A stretch of 49,023 bases of DNA from Chitinophaga pinensis (GTDB lineage: Bacteria; Bacteroidota; Bacteroidia; Flavobacteriales_D; Crocinitomicaceae), in assembly GCA_943324745.2 (NCBI GenBank), contig CALPMT020000022.1:1-49023 (forward strand). Reading direction: 5' to 3'. A program made the translations under genes and the position numbers. The notes under the pieces are model-generated. The model ran no database searches. It was not told the DNA's origin and saw only the letters and a program-made list of their open reading frames with translations. Shown piece by piece: positions 25,147-33,700 of the stretch. The first letter of the stretch is position 1; each line of letters starts with the position of its first letter.

Positions 25147-26128
25147 AGTCACAATCTCGACCCGAATGTTGATGTTGTGTATGTTTTTTTTCTAATGCTT
25201 CCATTTCTTTTATAAAATCATTGGAAGGTTTATGGTTTAAAATTGATGAAAGATCAGGTTGTCCAGCATCTACCCATGCAGTAAACCATACACTAGCAGT
25301 AATTCGTATGGATGAGGTTAATCTTCTTTCTACCATTTTATTTAATCTTCTGTGGTATTCGAGAGAAAACTCACGAGAATAGACGCGTACAGTTGTTGCA
25401 CCACGCTGTTCGAAACTGTATTTAGGAAATTCATTTTGGGCTGTAATTTGAGCTTCAAATTTAAATACTGAATCTAATGCAAGATGCGATTCTTTAAGTA
25501 CTTTCCAAATTTCATTTTGCATATTTGAAATGTAGTTTGCCTTGCCTACAAAATAATTGTAGTCTTCTGAGTATAGTTCTACCAACCTACTTTCCCATAG
25601 ACCATGAATTCCTTTTTGGTTAGTAAATTGTCCGTTGTAATTGTGTGTTGTATGTAGGGGTACGTGTGCATCACCAATGTAATGACCTAAATCTGCTGAG
25701 TATTTTAATATTTTCTCTACATTTTTTTCTTCAAAAGCTTTTTGAAGGTTTAACTTAGTGAGGTAAATATGCCAAGGAACGATTCCATGTTTACGTAAGC
25801 TATCTTCAGTAAATTTTGTTATCGCTTTGTTCCAGGAATGCGGAATGCTATCAAAAGGATTTTCATAGTGATCTAGATCAATAAAATGACAAGGACCTTC
25901 TGTGGGTACTATATATCTTCGTTTGTCAGGGTCTACAGCGTGTTCTGTAATATAGTTTAAATGTTCTTTGTAAAACGGAAAAATTTCAGGAGGTAAAGAA
26001 AATACTGCTTGACGATTTATTTTTTTATGTCCATAAAATCCCCAGGGAAGTTTATTACTCATCAGACCAATTGTAGTAACTACTGTTATCGGCAGAATAT
26101 ATAATTTAGAGTTTAACCAATTTCCCAT
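25145..26128 (-). CDS. Zinc-dependent phospholipase C / S1-P1 nuclease-like protein
   Basis: This 327-residue protein has an N-terminal hydrophobic signal or anchor (LYILPITVVTTIGLM). Putative zinc ligands are spread as in the alpha-helical phospholipase C/S1-P1 nuclease fold: WGFYGHKKINRQAVF (about 29), CHFIDLDHYE (about 80), YSADLGHYIGDAHVPLHTTHNY (about 143-164, HxxxD plus further His) and GIHGLWESRL (about 173). The trinuclear zinc set (W/H, D, H, H, D, H, E) looks complete. Substrate (phospholipid or nucleic acid) cannot be told from sequence. The tail ends HTQHQHSGRDCD, an unusual His/Cys-rich end. It overlaps comB by 23 bp at its start and is the last gene of the seven-gene operon. Confidence 0.85.
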   Translation of the reverse strand: MGNWLNSKLYILPITVVTTIGLMSNKLPWGFYGHKKINRQAVFSLPPEIFPFYKEHLNYITEHAVDPDKRRYIVPTEGPCHFIDLDHYENPFDSIPHSWNKAITKFTEDSLRKHGIVPWHIYLTKLNLQKAFEEKNVEKILKYSADLGHYIGDAHVPLHTTHNYNGQFTNQKGIHGLWESRLVELYSEDYNYFVGKANYISNMQNEIWKVLKESHLALDSVFKFEAQITAQNEFPKYSFEQRGATTVRVYSREFSLEYHRRLNKMVERRLTSSIRITASVWFTAWVDAGQPDLSSILNHKPSNDFIKEMEALEKKHTQHQHSGRDCD

Positions 26129-26831
26129 TTTTTAAAATTGGAATCACTGAAGTTTGATTCGGGGTTAAACAATAATGTACATCTTTATTCAAATTTAATT
26201 TTTTGAGTCTTCTTCGGTGTGAACTCGATTTAATAAAACCTAAATGATTTTTTTTAGCGGATTGGAATAAATATTTAGCTGCAATGGTTGAATCTTCAGT
26301 AGAGTAATAATTTCCAGTGTTTGTCAATTGGTCTACTATGGCACCGGCACAAATAGTATCTTCTAAATTGAAATTATCTTGCCAACCTGAACATAAACAG
26401 ACAACATCTTTAGGTTGTTCAGTTATCCATTGACAAATAGCATCTAAATTTAAAAAAGAAGCAACTAATACAGTTTCAGCATCCTTAGCAACATCTAGTG
26501 ACTTGGTCCCATTGGTAGTTGTTAATACTACATCTTTTCCTTTAAAGTCAGGATTTAAATAACTAAAGGGAGAATTTCCAAAGTCAAAACCTTCTACGAT
26601 TTGTCCCTTACGTTCTGCCCCAGCTAAATAACCTTTCTTTTTATATTCCCATGCTTCTTCGATTGTAGGAACCGGGATGATAGAATTCACACCATTTTCA
26701 AAAGCAGCACAAATTGCTGATGTTGCTCTTAATACATCAATCACCACTACGATTTCAAAATCTTTTTTAAAATATTCGTAATCTCCAGGAGTGAAACACA
26801 CTTCTACACGTTTTCTAGTTTCGATGCTCAT
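26106..26831 (-). CDS. 2-phosphosulfolactate phosphatase (ComB-like)
   Basis: This 241-residue protein is of the ComB family, which in methanogens removes phosphate from 2-phosphosulfolactate in coenzyme M synthesis. Signatures are VVVIDVLRATSAICAAFENG (about 27-46), VLTTTNGTKSLD (about 100) and CLCSGWQDNFNLEDTICAGAIVDQL (residues about 144-168, with the conserved Cys, Asp and Glu). Bacteroidota do not make coenzyme M by the methanogen route, and comA or comC is not in the window. The natural substrate is therefore uncertain; a role in sulfonate or sulfonolipid metabolism is possible. It overlaps the DUF3817 gene by 17 bp and the downstream gene by 23 bp, indicating coupled translation. Confidence 0.88.
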   Translation of the reverse strand: MSIETRKRVEVCFTPGDYEYFKKDFEIVVVIDVLRATSAICAAFENGVNSIIPVPTIEEAWEYKKKGYLAGAERKGQIVEGFDFGNSPFSYLNPDFKGKDVVLTTTNGTKSLDVAKDAETVLVASFLNLDAICQWITEQPKDVVCLCSGWQDNFNLEDTICAGAIVDQLTNTGNYYSTEDSTIAAKYLFQSAKKNHLGFIKSSSHRRRLKKLNLNKDVHYCLTPNQTSVIPILKNGKLVKL

Positions 26832-27114
26832 GATTTAATATCTTTTTTTCTGCTATAAAAGTTCCAAACGGTATAATGGATGCCAAGTATAAAAATGCTT
26901 TTGTTTTAATGGACCATTTTTGTTGATTAGAGTTTATAAAAACTAACAGTATATATACGATGAATAAAATACCGTGCGACATTCCAACTATTTTGTTTGG
27001 TAAATGATAACCGTACATTTTTTTAAGTGGAACTGTAATGCCAAAAAGAAGATAACTAATACCTTCTAAAATAGCAATTGTTTTTAAAATAAGTAAGAGT
27101 TTGTTTCTGTTCAT
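26815..27114 (-). CDS. DUF3817 integral membrane protein
   Basis: This 99-residue protein has three predicted transmembrane helices (LLLILKTIAILEGISYLLFG, VGMSHGILFIVYILLVFI and KAFLYLASIIPFGTFIAEK) and the DUF3817 signatures EGxSYLLLF-like near residue 16 and GMSHGILFI near 45. The family is found as a short stand-alone protein or as an addition to transporters; no function is established. It lies 1 bp after the type IX secreted protein gene and overlaps comB by 17 bp. Confidence 0.85.
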   Translation of the reverse strand: MNRNKLLLILKTIAILEGISYLLFGITVPLKKMYGYHLPNKIVGMSHGILFIVYILLVFINSNQQKWSIKTKAFLYLASIIPFGTFIAEKKILNHEHRN

Positions 27115-27115
27115 G

Positions 27116-29173
27116 TTAAAAGATTAGTGTAACAAAACCGTGTTCTATATATTCTTTATTATCTCCATCAAGGTAACGGATGACGTACATGTAATTACCA
27201 TTAGGTGACATTTCGTCTCCAAAAGTACCATCCCAACCAATTTTATAATCAGTACTTCTAAAGACAGGTTGCCCCCATCTATTCATAATTGTTAAACTAT
27301 ATTCTTTGGGTTCAAACATGGTTATAACAGGTAGAAAAATTGGATTTTTACCTTGTGGAGTAAATGCATTTGGAACAAATATGAATGGTTCAAAAGTTGT
27401 ACAAATAATATTCGAATTAGCGATAGCGGGCTGATTGTAAATGTTAGCTGATTCTATAGCAGTAACATAATAGCATACTTTTCCATTAAAATCTTTCAAG
27501 TTTAATAAATTGTCAGAATAAGATAGCTGATAATGAGGTAATAAAGCTATAGGTGTTGTCTCAAATATGCCATTTACTTTTCTATAAACCGCATAATTTA
27601 AAATACTTCCATTGAATCCAATATAGGGTGACCATGAAAAAGTGTTCTCCAATGTATTGATATCACTTTCTTTATTATCCATTTTCAAAAGGATACTTGT
27701 AACTTCATTCCCATACGAAGTTTTATTTTCACAACTATCTATAATACGAGTTCTATAGGTGTAACTTTCAAAAGATGTGTTTACTGTTGAATCTTTAAAT
27801 TGAAGAATTGATGAGGTTACATTCTGTGTCTGAATTTCTTGAAATACACCTGATTTGTTTTTTTTTTCTAATATAATTTTGGACACTCCACCTACTTTGT
27901 CAATTTCGTGTACTATGAGTATACATTTCTCATTTACATTTGCCACCTTGGTGTAATTATATAAGGGTAAGGTAGGTGATTTGGTAAAAAAAGTAATCGG
28001 GTTAGAAAATGCTTTTACACTATCACTGCTAATAGCTTCAATTATAAAAGAATAATTTTTAAAACCGATTAATGTGTCGTTATAACTTTGATTTACTGTT
28101 GAATCAAGCAATTTCCAAAATCCATTATTTATTTTATGGTATATTTTATACTTGATGATGTCTCTCCAACCTATATATTTTGTCCAATTTAAATTTACAG
28201 ATCTACGACATAATTCATAACTATATTTTAAACTAAAACTTGTATGAGGTTCTGAATTTCCTGATAATTGATTGTTTGGAGGACTGGATGAAAGACAAGA
28301 ATCATATGCTGAAATACTAAATGTAATGGAGGTATTACTAGAAGCATTTGGCAGATGATAAGCGACAGGTTTAATATAATTATTTGATTCTACACTATCT
28401 AGAAAGGAAAGAGGAGATCCATCATAACCAATTTTCAATAAATAACCTTGCACATCTCTAGCGGGATTTTTATACCATTTCAGCGTAACTCCTTTTTGAA
28501 GTGTATCGAATGAAATTGATTTTAGAACTGGTATGCTAGGAGGAATGACATCATCAAAATTATCTCCAATGATGTTTGAATAAGATACACAGCCTTCCTG
28601 ATGTAATGTGATTCGATAATTCAGGAATGCGGAACAGACATCAATAGTATCAATATAGTTGTTTATACTTGGCTTGACTGTGTCTCGTTCGCTCCAGCCA
28701 TAGGCGGACTGTTCTCGTTCAATATGAAAATACTTTTTCGGATTTAAAGTAGGTGAGTCCCAAGTTAATCCTGCACGTCCATCAGTTAAATTGCTTAATT
28801 TTAGGTCAATTGCTTTCACTGTATCTCCATAATTGATGATTTCTACTCCTCCACAAAGTGATACAATACCGATATAAAATTCACTGGTTGCAAAAACAGA
28901 ATTAACGGTAGTTTTATTATTGTTTATAAACGTTGGGATAGAGATTAAGGCACCTTTAGTACCTAAGCGATAAACTTCATATCTGACAAATATTCCGTTA
29001 GGATCAGCGGGTTTACTCCAAGTTAACGTTAAGTCTCCATTTAATTCAATTTTTGTACATGTAGATGTTGGGCCATCTAAAGCACATCCACGCAGAGATT
29101 TATGTTCTTGAGCGATGATGACCTGAAATGTCAAAAAACATGATAACGCTATGAATATTCTTTTGAGCACCAA
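27116..29173 (-). CDS. Type IX secreted protein with fibronectin-like domains
   Basis: This 685-residue protein has a signal peptide (LKRIFIALSCFLTFQVIIAQ). Several fibronectin type III-like beta-sandwiches follow (about 40-580; repeated phrases such as LTWSKPADPNGIFVRYEVYR, LKWYKNPARDVQGYLLKIGY and FSWSPYIGFNGSILNYAVYR). The C-terminus is a gliding-motility/type B sorting domain (about 595-685: FVPNAFTPQGKNPIF, LTIMNRWGQPVFRS, GWDGTFGDEMSPNGNYMYVI). The last domain directs export through the type IX secretion system. No catalytic domain is visible; a surface or adhesive role is likely. It sits in an operon 8 bp after the inactive M16 subunit gene. Confidence 0.92.
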   Translation of the reverse strand: MVLKRIFIALSCFLTFQVIIAQEHKSLRGCALDGPTSTCTKIELNGDLTLTWSKPADPNGIFVRYEVYRLGTKGALISIPTFINNNKTTVNSVFATSEFYIGIVSLCGGVEIINYGDTVKAIDLKLSNLTDGRAGLTWDSPTLNPKKYFHIEREQSAYGWSERDTVKPSINNYIDTIDVCSAFLNYRITLHQEGCVSYSNIIGDNFDDVIPPSIPVLKSISFDTLQKGVTLKWYKNPARDVQGYLLKIGYDGSPLSFLDSVESNNYIKPVAYHLPNASSNTSITFSISAYDSCLSSSPPNNQLSGNSEPHTSFSLKYSYELCRRSVNLNWTKYIGWRDIIKYKIYHKINNGFWKLLDSTVNQSYNDTLIGFKNYSFIIEAISSDSVKAFSNPITFFTKSPTLPLYNYTKVANVNEKCILIVHEIDKVGGVSKIILEKKNKSGVFQEIQTQNVTSSILQFKDSTVNTSFESYTYRTRIIDSCENKTSYGNEVTSILLKMDNKESDINTLENTFSWSPYIGFNGSILNYAVYRKVNGIFETTPIALLPHYQLSYSDNLLNLKDFNGKVCYYVTAIESANIYNQPAIANSNIICTTFEPFIFVPNAFTPQGKNPIFLPVITMFEPKEYSLTIMNRWGQPVFRSTDYKIGWDGTFGDEMSPNGNYMYVIRYLDGDNKEYIEHGFVTLIF

Positions 29174-29181
29174 TTTTAAAT

Positions 29182-30450
29182 TTAGTTACTTGAACCCGCA
29201 GTGATGATTGTTAGGTTATTCCAATTTAAATATTTATTTGCAATAGTTTGTAAATCATTTGAAGTAATAGAATTTACACGCTCAATAAATGAATCGTAAA
29301 ATTCAAATCCCTTACTTTGTAATTGAACAGCCATAAATAAATCCATCATTGCATTTGGTCCATCGGCATGTTTTAACAATTGTCCGAGTACATAGTTTTT
29401 AACGAGTGTTAATTCTTCTTCACCAATTAATTCATTGCATAAACGTTCAATCTCTACTTTTATTTCATGTAAGGTTAAAGAAACAAATTCTTTCCCGACT
29501 TCGGTTGCGATGATAAAATAGCCAGTTTGATTTGCTTCTGAAAGTCCACTTCCTATTCCGTAGGTATACCCTTTGTCTTCACGAATATTAGACATCAATC
29601 GACTGCCAAAATAATCACCTAAAATTGTTTGAAGAATTTGAAAATCGATAAAGTCTTGATGGTTTTTGTTAAATAGAGGCATTCCTATTCGTATAGCTGT
29701 TTGAACAGCATCTGTTTTTTCAATATGAAAAGTTCCTTTATTATTAATGAATTGTTTTTCGTATTCTGTTTTATTTTGTATCGCTAATGGAATTAATTTT
29801 TCATGTAAATGATTTACAAAGTTTTGTTCCATATTTCCTACGAGTACAACCTTTAATAATCCTTGTAGATAAAATTCTTGATGAAAATTCTTCAATCCTT
29901 CAACAGTAATATTCTCGTAATCTTTTAATTCTATTTGTCGCGCATAATTAGGTGAATTAGCAAAAAGTTGTTTTTGAAACTCACGTCTTGCTAGAATGCT
30001 TACTTTTTCACTAGAGATCAAGAATTGTTGTTTTTTTTCACGAATATTGTCTTCTACTTCATGCGAATGGAAAGCAACATTTTGTATAGCATCAAACAAT
30101 ATATCTATCGCATCTTTTGCGTTTTTTCGCAAACAATACAAAGAAACGATTGCCACTTCTTGTCCTAATTCTTGATCGATAAATGCTCCAAGGGAGTCTA
30201 ATTCTTCATGAATTTGTGTGCTCGTTTTTGTTGCTGTACCTGAAAACAATAAACTATTTACACTTCCTGCTATTTTTTCTATACTGCGAATAGACCCAGC
30301 ATTAAAATGCAATTCTATGCGCGTAGTTTCGTCAAGAACTTCTTTCATCCAATAGAGTTTAGAAAACTCGTTTATTTTAATAATGGTAGGCTCAACAAAG
30401 TTGATTTTTGTAATTGGTGAAAGTGTTGGTTGTAATGTTCTATCTAACAT
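29182..30450 (-). CDS. M16 peptidase-like protein, non-catalytic partner
   Basis: This 422-residue protein has the pitrilysin/M16B fold but lacks the zinc motif HxxEH: the equivalent region reads AGSVNSLLFSGT (about residue 60). It keeps the glycine-rich and Arg/Tyr segment of the C-terminal half, SNIREDKGYTYGIGSGL (about 290), which in two-chain M16 enzymes completes the active site of the partner. The partner is the gene directly upstream (1 bp gap) with the zinc motif. No signal peptide is seen, so the pair seems cytoplasmic. Confidence 0.92.
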   Translation of the reverse strand: MLDRTLQPTLSPITKINFVEPTIIKINEFSKLYWMKEVLDETTRIELHFNAGSIRSIEKIAGSVNSLLFSGTATKTSTQIHEELDSLGAFIDQELGQEVAIVSLYCLRKNAKDAIDILFDAIQNVAFHSHEVEDNIREKKQQFLISSEKVSILARREFQKQLFANSPNYARQIELKDYENITVEGLKNFHQEFYLQGLLKVVLVGNMEQNFVNHLHEKLIPLAIQNKTEYEKQFINNKGTFHIEKTDAVQTAIRIGMPLFNKNHQDFIDFQILQTILGDYFGSRLMSNIREDKGYTYGIGSGLSEANQTGYFIIATEVGKEFVSLTLHEIKVEIERLCNELIGEEELTLVKNYVLGQLLKHADGPNAMMDLFMAVQLQSKGFEFYDSFIERVNSITSNDLQTIANKYLNWNNLTIITAGSSN

Positions 30451-30451
30451 G

Positions 30452-31687
30452 TTAAATGGCTTTTACTTTTAATAATGTACAATTACTTTCTTGGAGCATT
30501 TCGTTTGCAATTGTTTGTATGTGTTTTGCTTCAATATTTTCGTAGAGTAAAGCTTCCTCATTGATTCCATTTGCATCTCCTAATAATTCGAAATAACATA
30601 GATTCATAGTTCTGTTTAGTAATCCTTGCTCTTGAAATTCTTTCGCAGTACGGATTTTGTTTTTCAAGCGATGTAGTTCATTATCAGATAATTTTTCGCT
30701 TTTAATTTCGTTTAAAACCTTCCAAATAGCTGATTCAACTTCGTTAAACGTCTTACCCTCTGATAATTTACCTTCAATGACAAGTAATCCATTATCCAAT
30801 GAGCCTGAGATATACGCGTTTATTTCAGTAACTAATTTTTGTTCTTTCTGAACTTGCGTGTACAAACGAGAAGATTTATCTCTACCTAATGCGTCTGAAA
30901 GAACATCAACTATATAATATTCCAACGATTTTCTTTCAGGCATTTTGAATGCAAAATAAAAAGCATCAGAAGGAACATTACGTTCAATTGTTTTTTCTTT
31001 TTTTAAGGTTTGTTTAGGTTCTTGTGGTAATAGACGAGCAGGTTTTATTCCACTTGGAATATCACCAAACCATTTTTCTACAAGCGTTTTAATTTCGGAT
31101 AACTCAAAATTACCTGCAATGCAAATAATAGCATTACTTGGACAATAATGTTTTTTGAAAAAACCTTTCACATCGTCCATGGTTGCATCTTCAATGTGTT
31201 TTAATTCTTTCCCAATTGTTGCCCATTTATACGGGTGCACCTCATAGGCTAGTGGTCTTAGTTCCAACCAAACATCGCCATAGGGTTGATTCAAATAGCG
31301 TTGTTTGAATTCTTCCATCACAACACTACGTTGTGTTTCGAGACTTTTATCTGTAAATGCTAGGGATAACATTCTGTCAGATTCCAACCATAATGCAGTT
31401 TCTAAATTTTGTGCAGGTATCACATCGTAATAGTTAGTAATATCGTTAGAAGTAAATGCATTACTTTCTCCTCCTGCATTTTGAAGTGGTGCGTCAAAAT
31501 CTGGTATATTAATAGAACCACCGAACATTAAATGTTCAAATAAGTGAGCAAATCCAGTTTTGTTTTCATCTTCATCCCTTGCTCCAACATCATAAAGAGT
31601 GTTTACGACTGCTAGGGGAGTGGTTACATCTTTATGAAAAATAACACGTAGTCCATTGGCTAAGGTAAATCGATCGAATTGTATCAT
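30452..31687 (-). CDS. Zinc metalloprotease, M16 family, catalytic subunit
   Basis: This 411-residue protein has the inverted zinc motif HLFEH (about residue 47, in TGFAHLFEHLMFGGS) with the downstream glutamate in TQRSVVMEEFKQRY (about 120). It lacks the Arg/Tyr segment found in its partner. Together with the next gene it forms a two-chain M16B protease related to mitochondrial processing peptidase. Family members cut peptides and signal sequences. The start overlaps the flavin oxidoreductase stop by one base (TAATG). Confidence 0.94.
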   Translation of the reverse strand: MIQFDRFTLANGLRVIFHKDVTTPLAVVNTLYDVGARDEDENKTGFAHLFEHLMFGGSINIPDFDAPLQNAGGESNAFTSNDITNYYDVIPAQNLETALWLESDRMLSLAFTDKSLETQRSVVMEEFKQRYLNQPYGDVWLELRPLAYEVHPYKWATIGKELKHIEDATMDDVKGFFKKHYCPSNAIICIAGNFELSEIKTLVEKWFGDIPSGIKPARLLPQEPKQTLKKEKTIERNVPSDAFYFAFKMPERKSLEYYIVDVLSDALGRDKSSRLYTQVQKEQKLVTEINAYISGSLDNGLLVIEGKLSEGKTFNEVESAIWKVLNEIKSEKLSDNELHRLKNKIRTAKEFQEQGLLNRTMNLCYFELLGDANGINEEALLYENIEAKHIQTIANEMLQESNCTLLKVKAI

Positions 31688-32640
31688 TAAAATTGAAATT
31701 TATAAGATTGTTGTTCGTTTATTGCTTGGTGAAATTCAGTGATTATTTCACTAATTATATCTTTAGCAGGTTTGATTTCTTGAATTAAACTAGAAATTTG
31801 ACCAATTTCTAATTCTCCTTCCACCATATCTCCTTCAAACATACCCTTTTTTGCGCGACCTCTTCCTAAAATTTCTTCTAATTCTTTCGAAGTTGCTTCA
31901 TTTTGATATGCATGCTCAATCTTTTCGAAAAAAGGATTTTTTAATAATCTTACGGGAGTTAATTCTTTTAAAGTTAATAAGGTATCACCTTCGTTTGCTT
32001 TTATTATCGCTTCTTTAAAAGATTGGTGAGCACTAGATTCAAAAGAGGTAACAAAACGACTTCCGATTTGCACACCATCTGCCCCAAGATTCATAGCAGC
32101 TAACATTGTTTTACCTGTTCCAACACCTCCAGCAGCAATTAATGGAATAGAAATATGTTTTGCAACATTTGGAATTAAACACAAAGTCGTAGTTTCGTCT
32201 CGTCCATTATGACCTCCAGCTTCAAATCCTTCTGCAACGATAGCATCCACTCCAGCTTCTTGAGCCTTCAATGCAAATTTTACACTAGACACTACGTGAA
32301 TTACTTTGCAACCATGTTCTTGAAGTTTTTTGGTCCAAATTTTCGGATTGCCTGCAGAAGTTATGACAACAGGAATGTGATGTTTGATGATTGTTTCAAT
32401 ATGTTTTTCGATGTCTGGATATAACATCGGTAAATTTACACCAAAGGGCTTGTTAGTAGCTGATTTACATTTAAGTATCTGTTGATCTAGAACCTCAGGG
32501 TACATTGAACCAGCACCTAAGATTCCTAATCCTCCAGCATTACTTACTGCAGAAGCTAATTCCCATCCTGAACACCAAATCATACCTGCTTGAATAACAG
32601 GGTATTGTATGTTTAGTAGTTTGCAAATTCTATTTTCCAT
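31687..32640 (-). CDS. NAD(P)H-dependent flavin oxidoreductase (nitronate monooxygenase/FabK family)
   Basis: I start at the ATG at 32640 (ENRICKLLNIQYPVIQAGM), 317 residues; the 48-codon upstream extension is low-complexity and crosses the divergent menA promoter. This FMN TIM-barrel family includes nitronate monooxygenases and the enoyl-ACP reductase FabK. Signatures are NAGGLGILGAGS (about 32), VITSAGNP (about 84), GFEAGGHNG (about 130, family His), PLIAAGGVGTGKTMLAA (about 158) and GADGVQIGSRFVTSFES (about 178, FMN phosphate). FabK and nitronate monooxygenase cannot be separated from sequence alone. It heads the seven-gene operon ending at 25145. Confidence 0.9.
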   Translation of the reverse strand: MENRICKLLNIQYPVIQAGMIWCSGWELASAVSNAGGLGILGAGSMYPEVLDQQILKCKSATNKPFGVNLPMLYPDIEKHIETIIKHHIPVVITSAGNPKIWTKKLQEHGCKVIHVVSSVKFALKAQEAGVDAIVAEGFEAGGHNGRDETTTLCLIPNVAKHISIPLIAAGGVGTGKTMLAAMNLGADGVQIGSRFVTSFESSAHQSFKEAIIKANEGDTLLTLKELTPVRLLKNPFFEKIEHAYQNEATSKELEEILGRGRAKKGMFEGDMVEGELEIGQISSLIQEIKPAKDIISEIITEFHQAINEQQSYKFQF

Positions 32641-32642
32641 AG

Positions 32643-32657
32643 GTTCAATTTTTGAAC
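32643..32657 (-). promoter_or_regulatory. Hairpin or operator just before the flavin oxidoreductase start
   Basis: GTTCAA, 3 nt, TTGAAC forms a perfect 6-bp inverted repeat ending 2 nt before the ATG at 32640. In RNA it would cover the ribosome-binding region; as DNA it could be an operator. An imperfect -7 motif (TAGTTTG, one spacer base short) overlaps its upstream edge at 32657-32663. Confidence 0.35.
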
Positions 32658-32724
32658 AAACTACGAAAATACAAAAGAGAATGTAAACCTTCTTTGACAA
32701 AAAAATAAGTTTTGGGGATGTACA

Positions 32725-32755
32725 TTGTGTATAACGTCGATTACTTGTACATTTG
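32725..32755 (+). promoter_or_regulatory. Promoter of menA
   Basis: TTG at 32725-32727, then 20 nt, then TACATTTG at 32748-32755, an exact TAnnTTTG match, 18 nt upstream of the ATG at 32774. The motif contains the upstream in-frame TTG at 32753, which therefore is not the start. Confidence 0.65.
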
Positions 32756-32773
32756 AATCTTAAAAATTCGAAT

Positions 32774-33667
32774 ATGAAGATCAAATCTTGGTTGAGTGCA
32801 TTTCGTTTACGTACACTCCCTTTATCACTTTCAGGAATTATTTTGGGCTCTTTTATCGCTAAAGAAGATGGTTTTTGGGATGGTTCTATTTTTGTATTTG
32901 CCTTATTGACAACTTTGTTTTTTCAAGTCTTGTCCAATCTTGCAAACGATTTGGGAGATTCTCAAAAAGGAACAGATAATGAACATCGTATAGGGCCAAT
33001 GAGAACAGTTCAATCGGGTGAAATTTCTCAGAAAGAAATGAAAGTAGCTGTTGTCATTTTTAGTGTTTTATCTCTCTTATCTGCAGCTTATTTAATAAAC
33101 ATAAGTGCAGTAGGCATGAATCAAGAAATGATCAGTATTTATGGTGTTTTGGCTATTCTTTCAATATTGGCAGCTATTACGTATACAATTGGTAAAAGAG
33201 CTTATGGTTATAGTGGATTTGGAGATGTTTTTGTGTTTATTTTCTTTGGATTAGTAAGTGTACTAGGAAGTTACACCTTATTTACCAAACACTTCAATTG
33301 GGAAGTGGTAGTACCAGCAATTACAATAGGTATGTTAAGTACTGCGGTGCTTAATTTGAATAATATGCGCGATCGAATTAATGATTCTAACGCAGGTAAA
33401 ATTACAATTGTCGTAAAACTTGGGAAAGAAAAGGCTAAGAAGTATCATATGTTTTTGATTTTATTGGCAATTGCCTCTATAATTTTATTAGTAGGTCACT
33501 TCGGACTACTTCAATATTTATTTCTATTGCCTGTTGGTTTTTTAAGTGCACATCTTCGTAAAGTATTTTCTACCCAAAACGAGAAAGACTTTGATCCGGA
33601 ACTAAAAAAAGTAGCACTTACTACCTTTGGGATTTCAATACTTTATGCAATCATATCCTCCTTATAA
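32774..33667 (+). CDS. menA: 1,4-dihydroxy-2-naphthoate polyprenyltransferase
   Basis: MenA attaches the polyprenyl tail to dihydroxynaphthoate in menaquinone synthesis, in the inner membrane. The ATG at 32774 gives 297 residues (KIKSWLSAFRLRTLPLSLSGI). The first aspartate-rich prenyl-diphosphate site is NDLGDSQKGTDNEHR (about 60) and the second is NNMRDRINDSNAGK (about 197). Seven to nine transmembrane helices are predicted between and after them. It is followed after 33 bp by menC on the same strand, so the two menaquinone genes form an operon; other men genes are not in the window. Confidence 0.95.
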   Translation: MKIKSWLSAFRLRTLPLSLSGIILGSFIAKEDGFWDGSIFVFALLTTLFFQVLSNLANDLGDSQKGTDNEHRIGPMRTVQSGEISQKEMKVAVVIFSVLSLLSAAYLINISAVGMNQEMISIYGVLAILSILAAITYTIGKRAYGYSGFGDVFVFIFFGLVSVLGSYTLFTKHFNWEVVVPAITIGMLSTAVLNLNNMRDRINDSNAGKITIVVKLGKEKAKKYHMFLILLAIASIILLVGHFGLLQYLFLLPVGFLSAHLRKVFSTQNEKDFDPELKKVALTTFGISILYAIISSL

Positions 33668-33700
33668 AATTGGTCTATAATTACTAAAGCCTGGTGTCTC

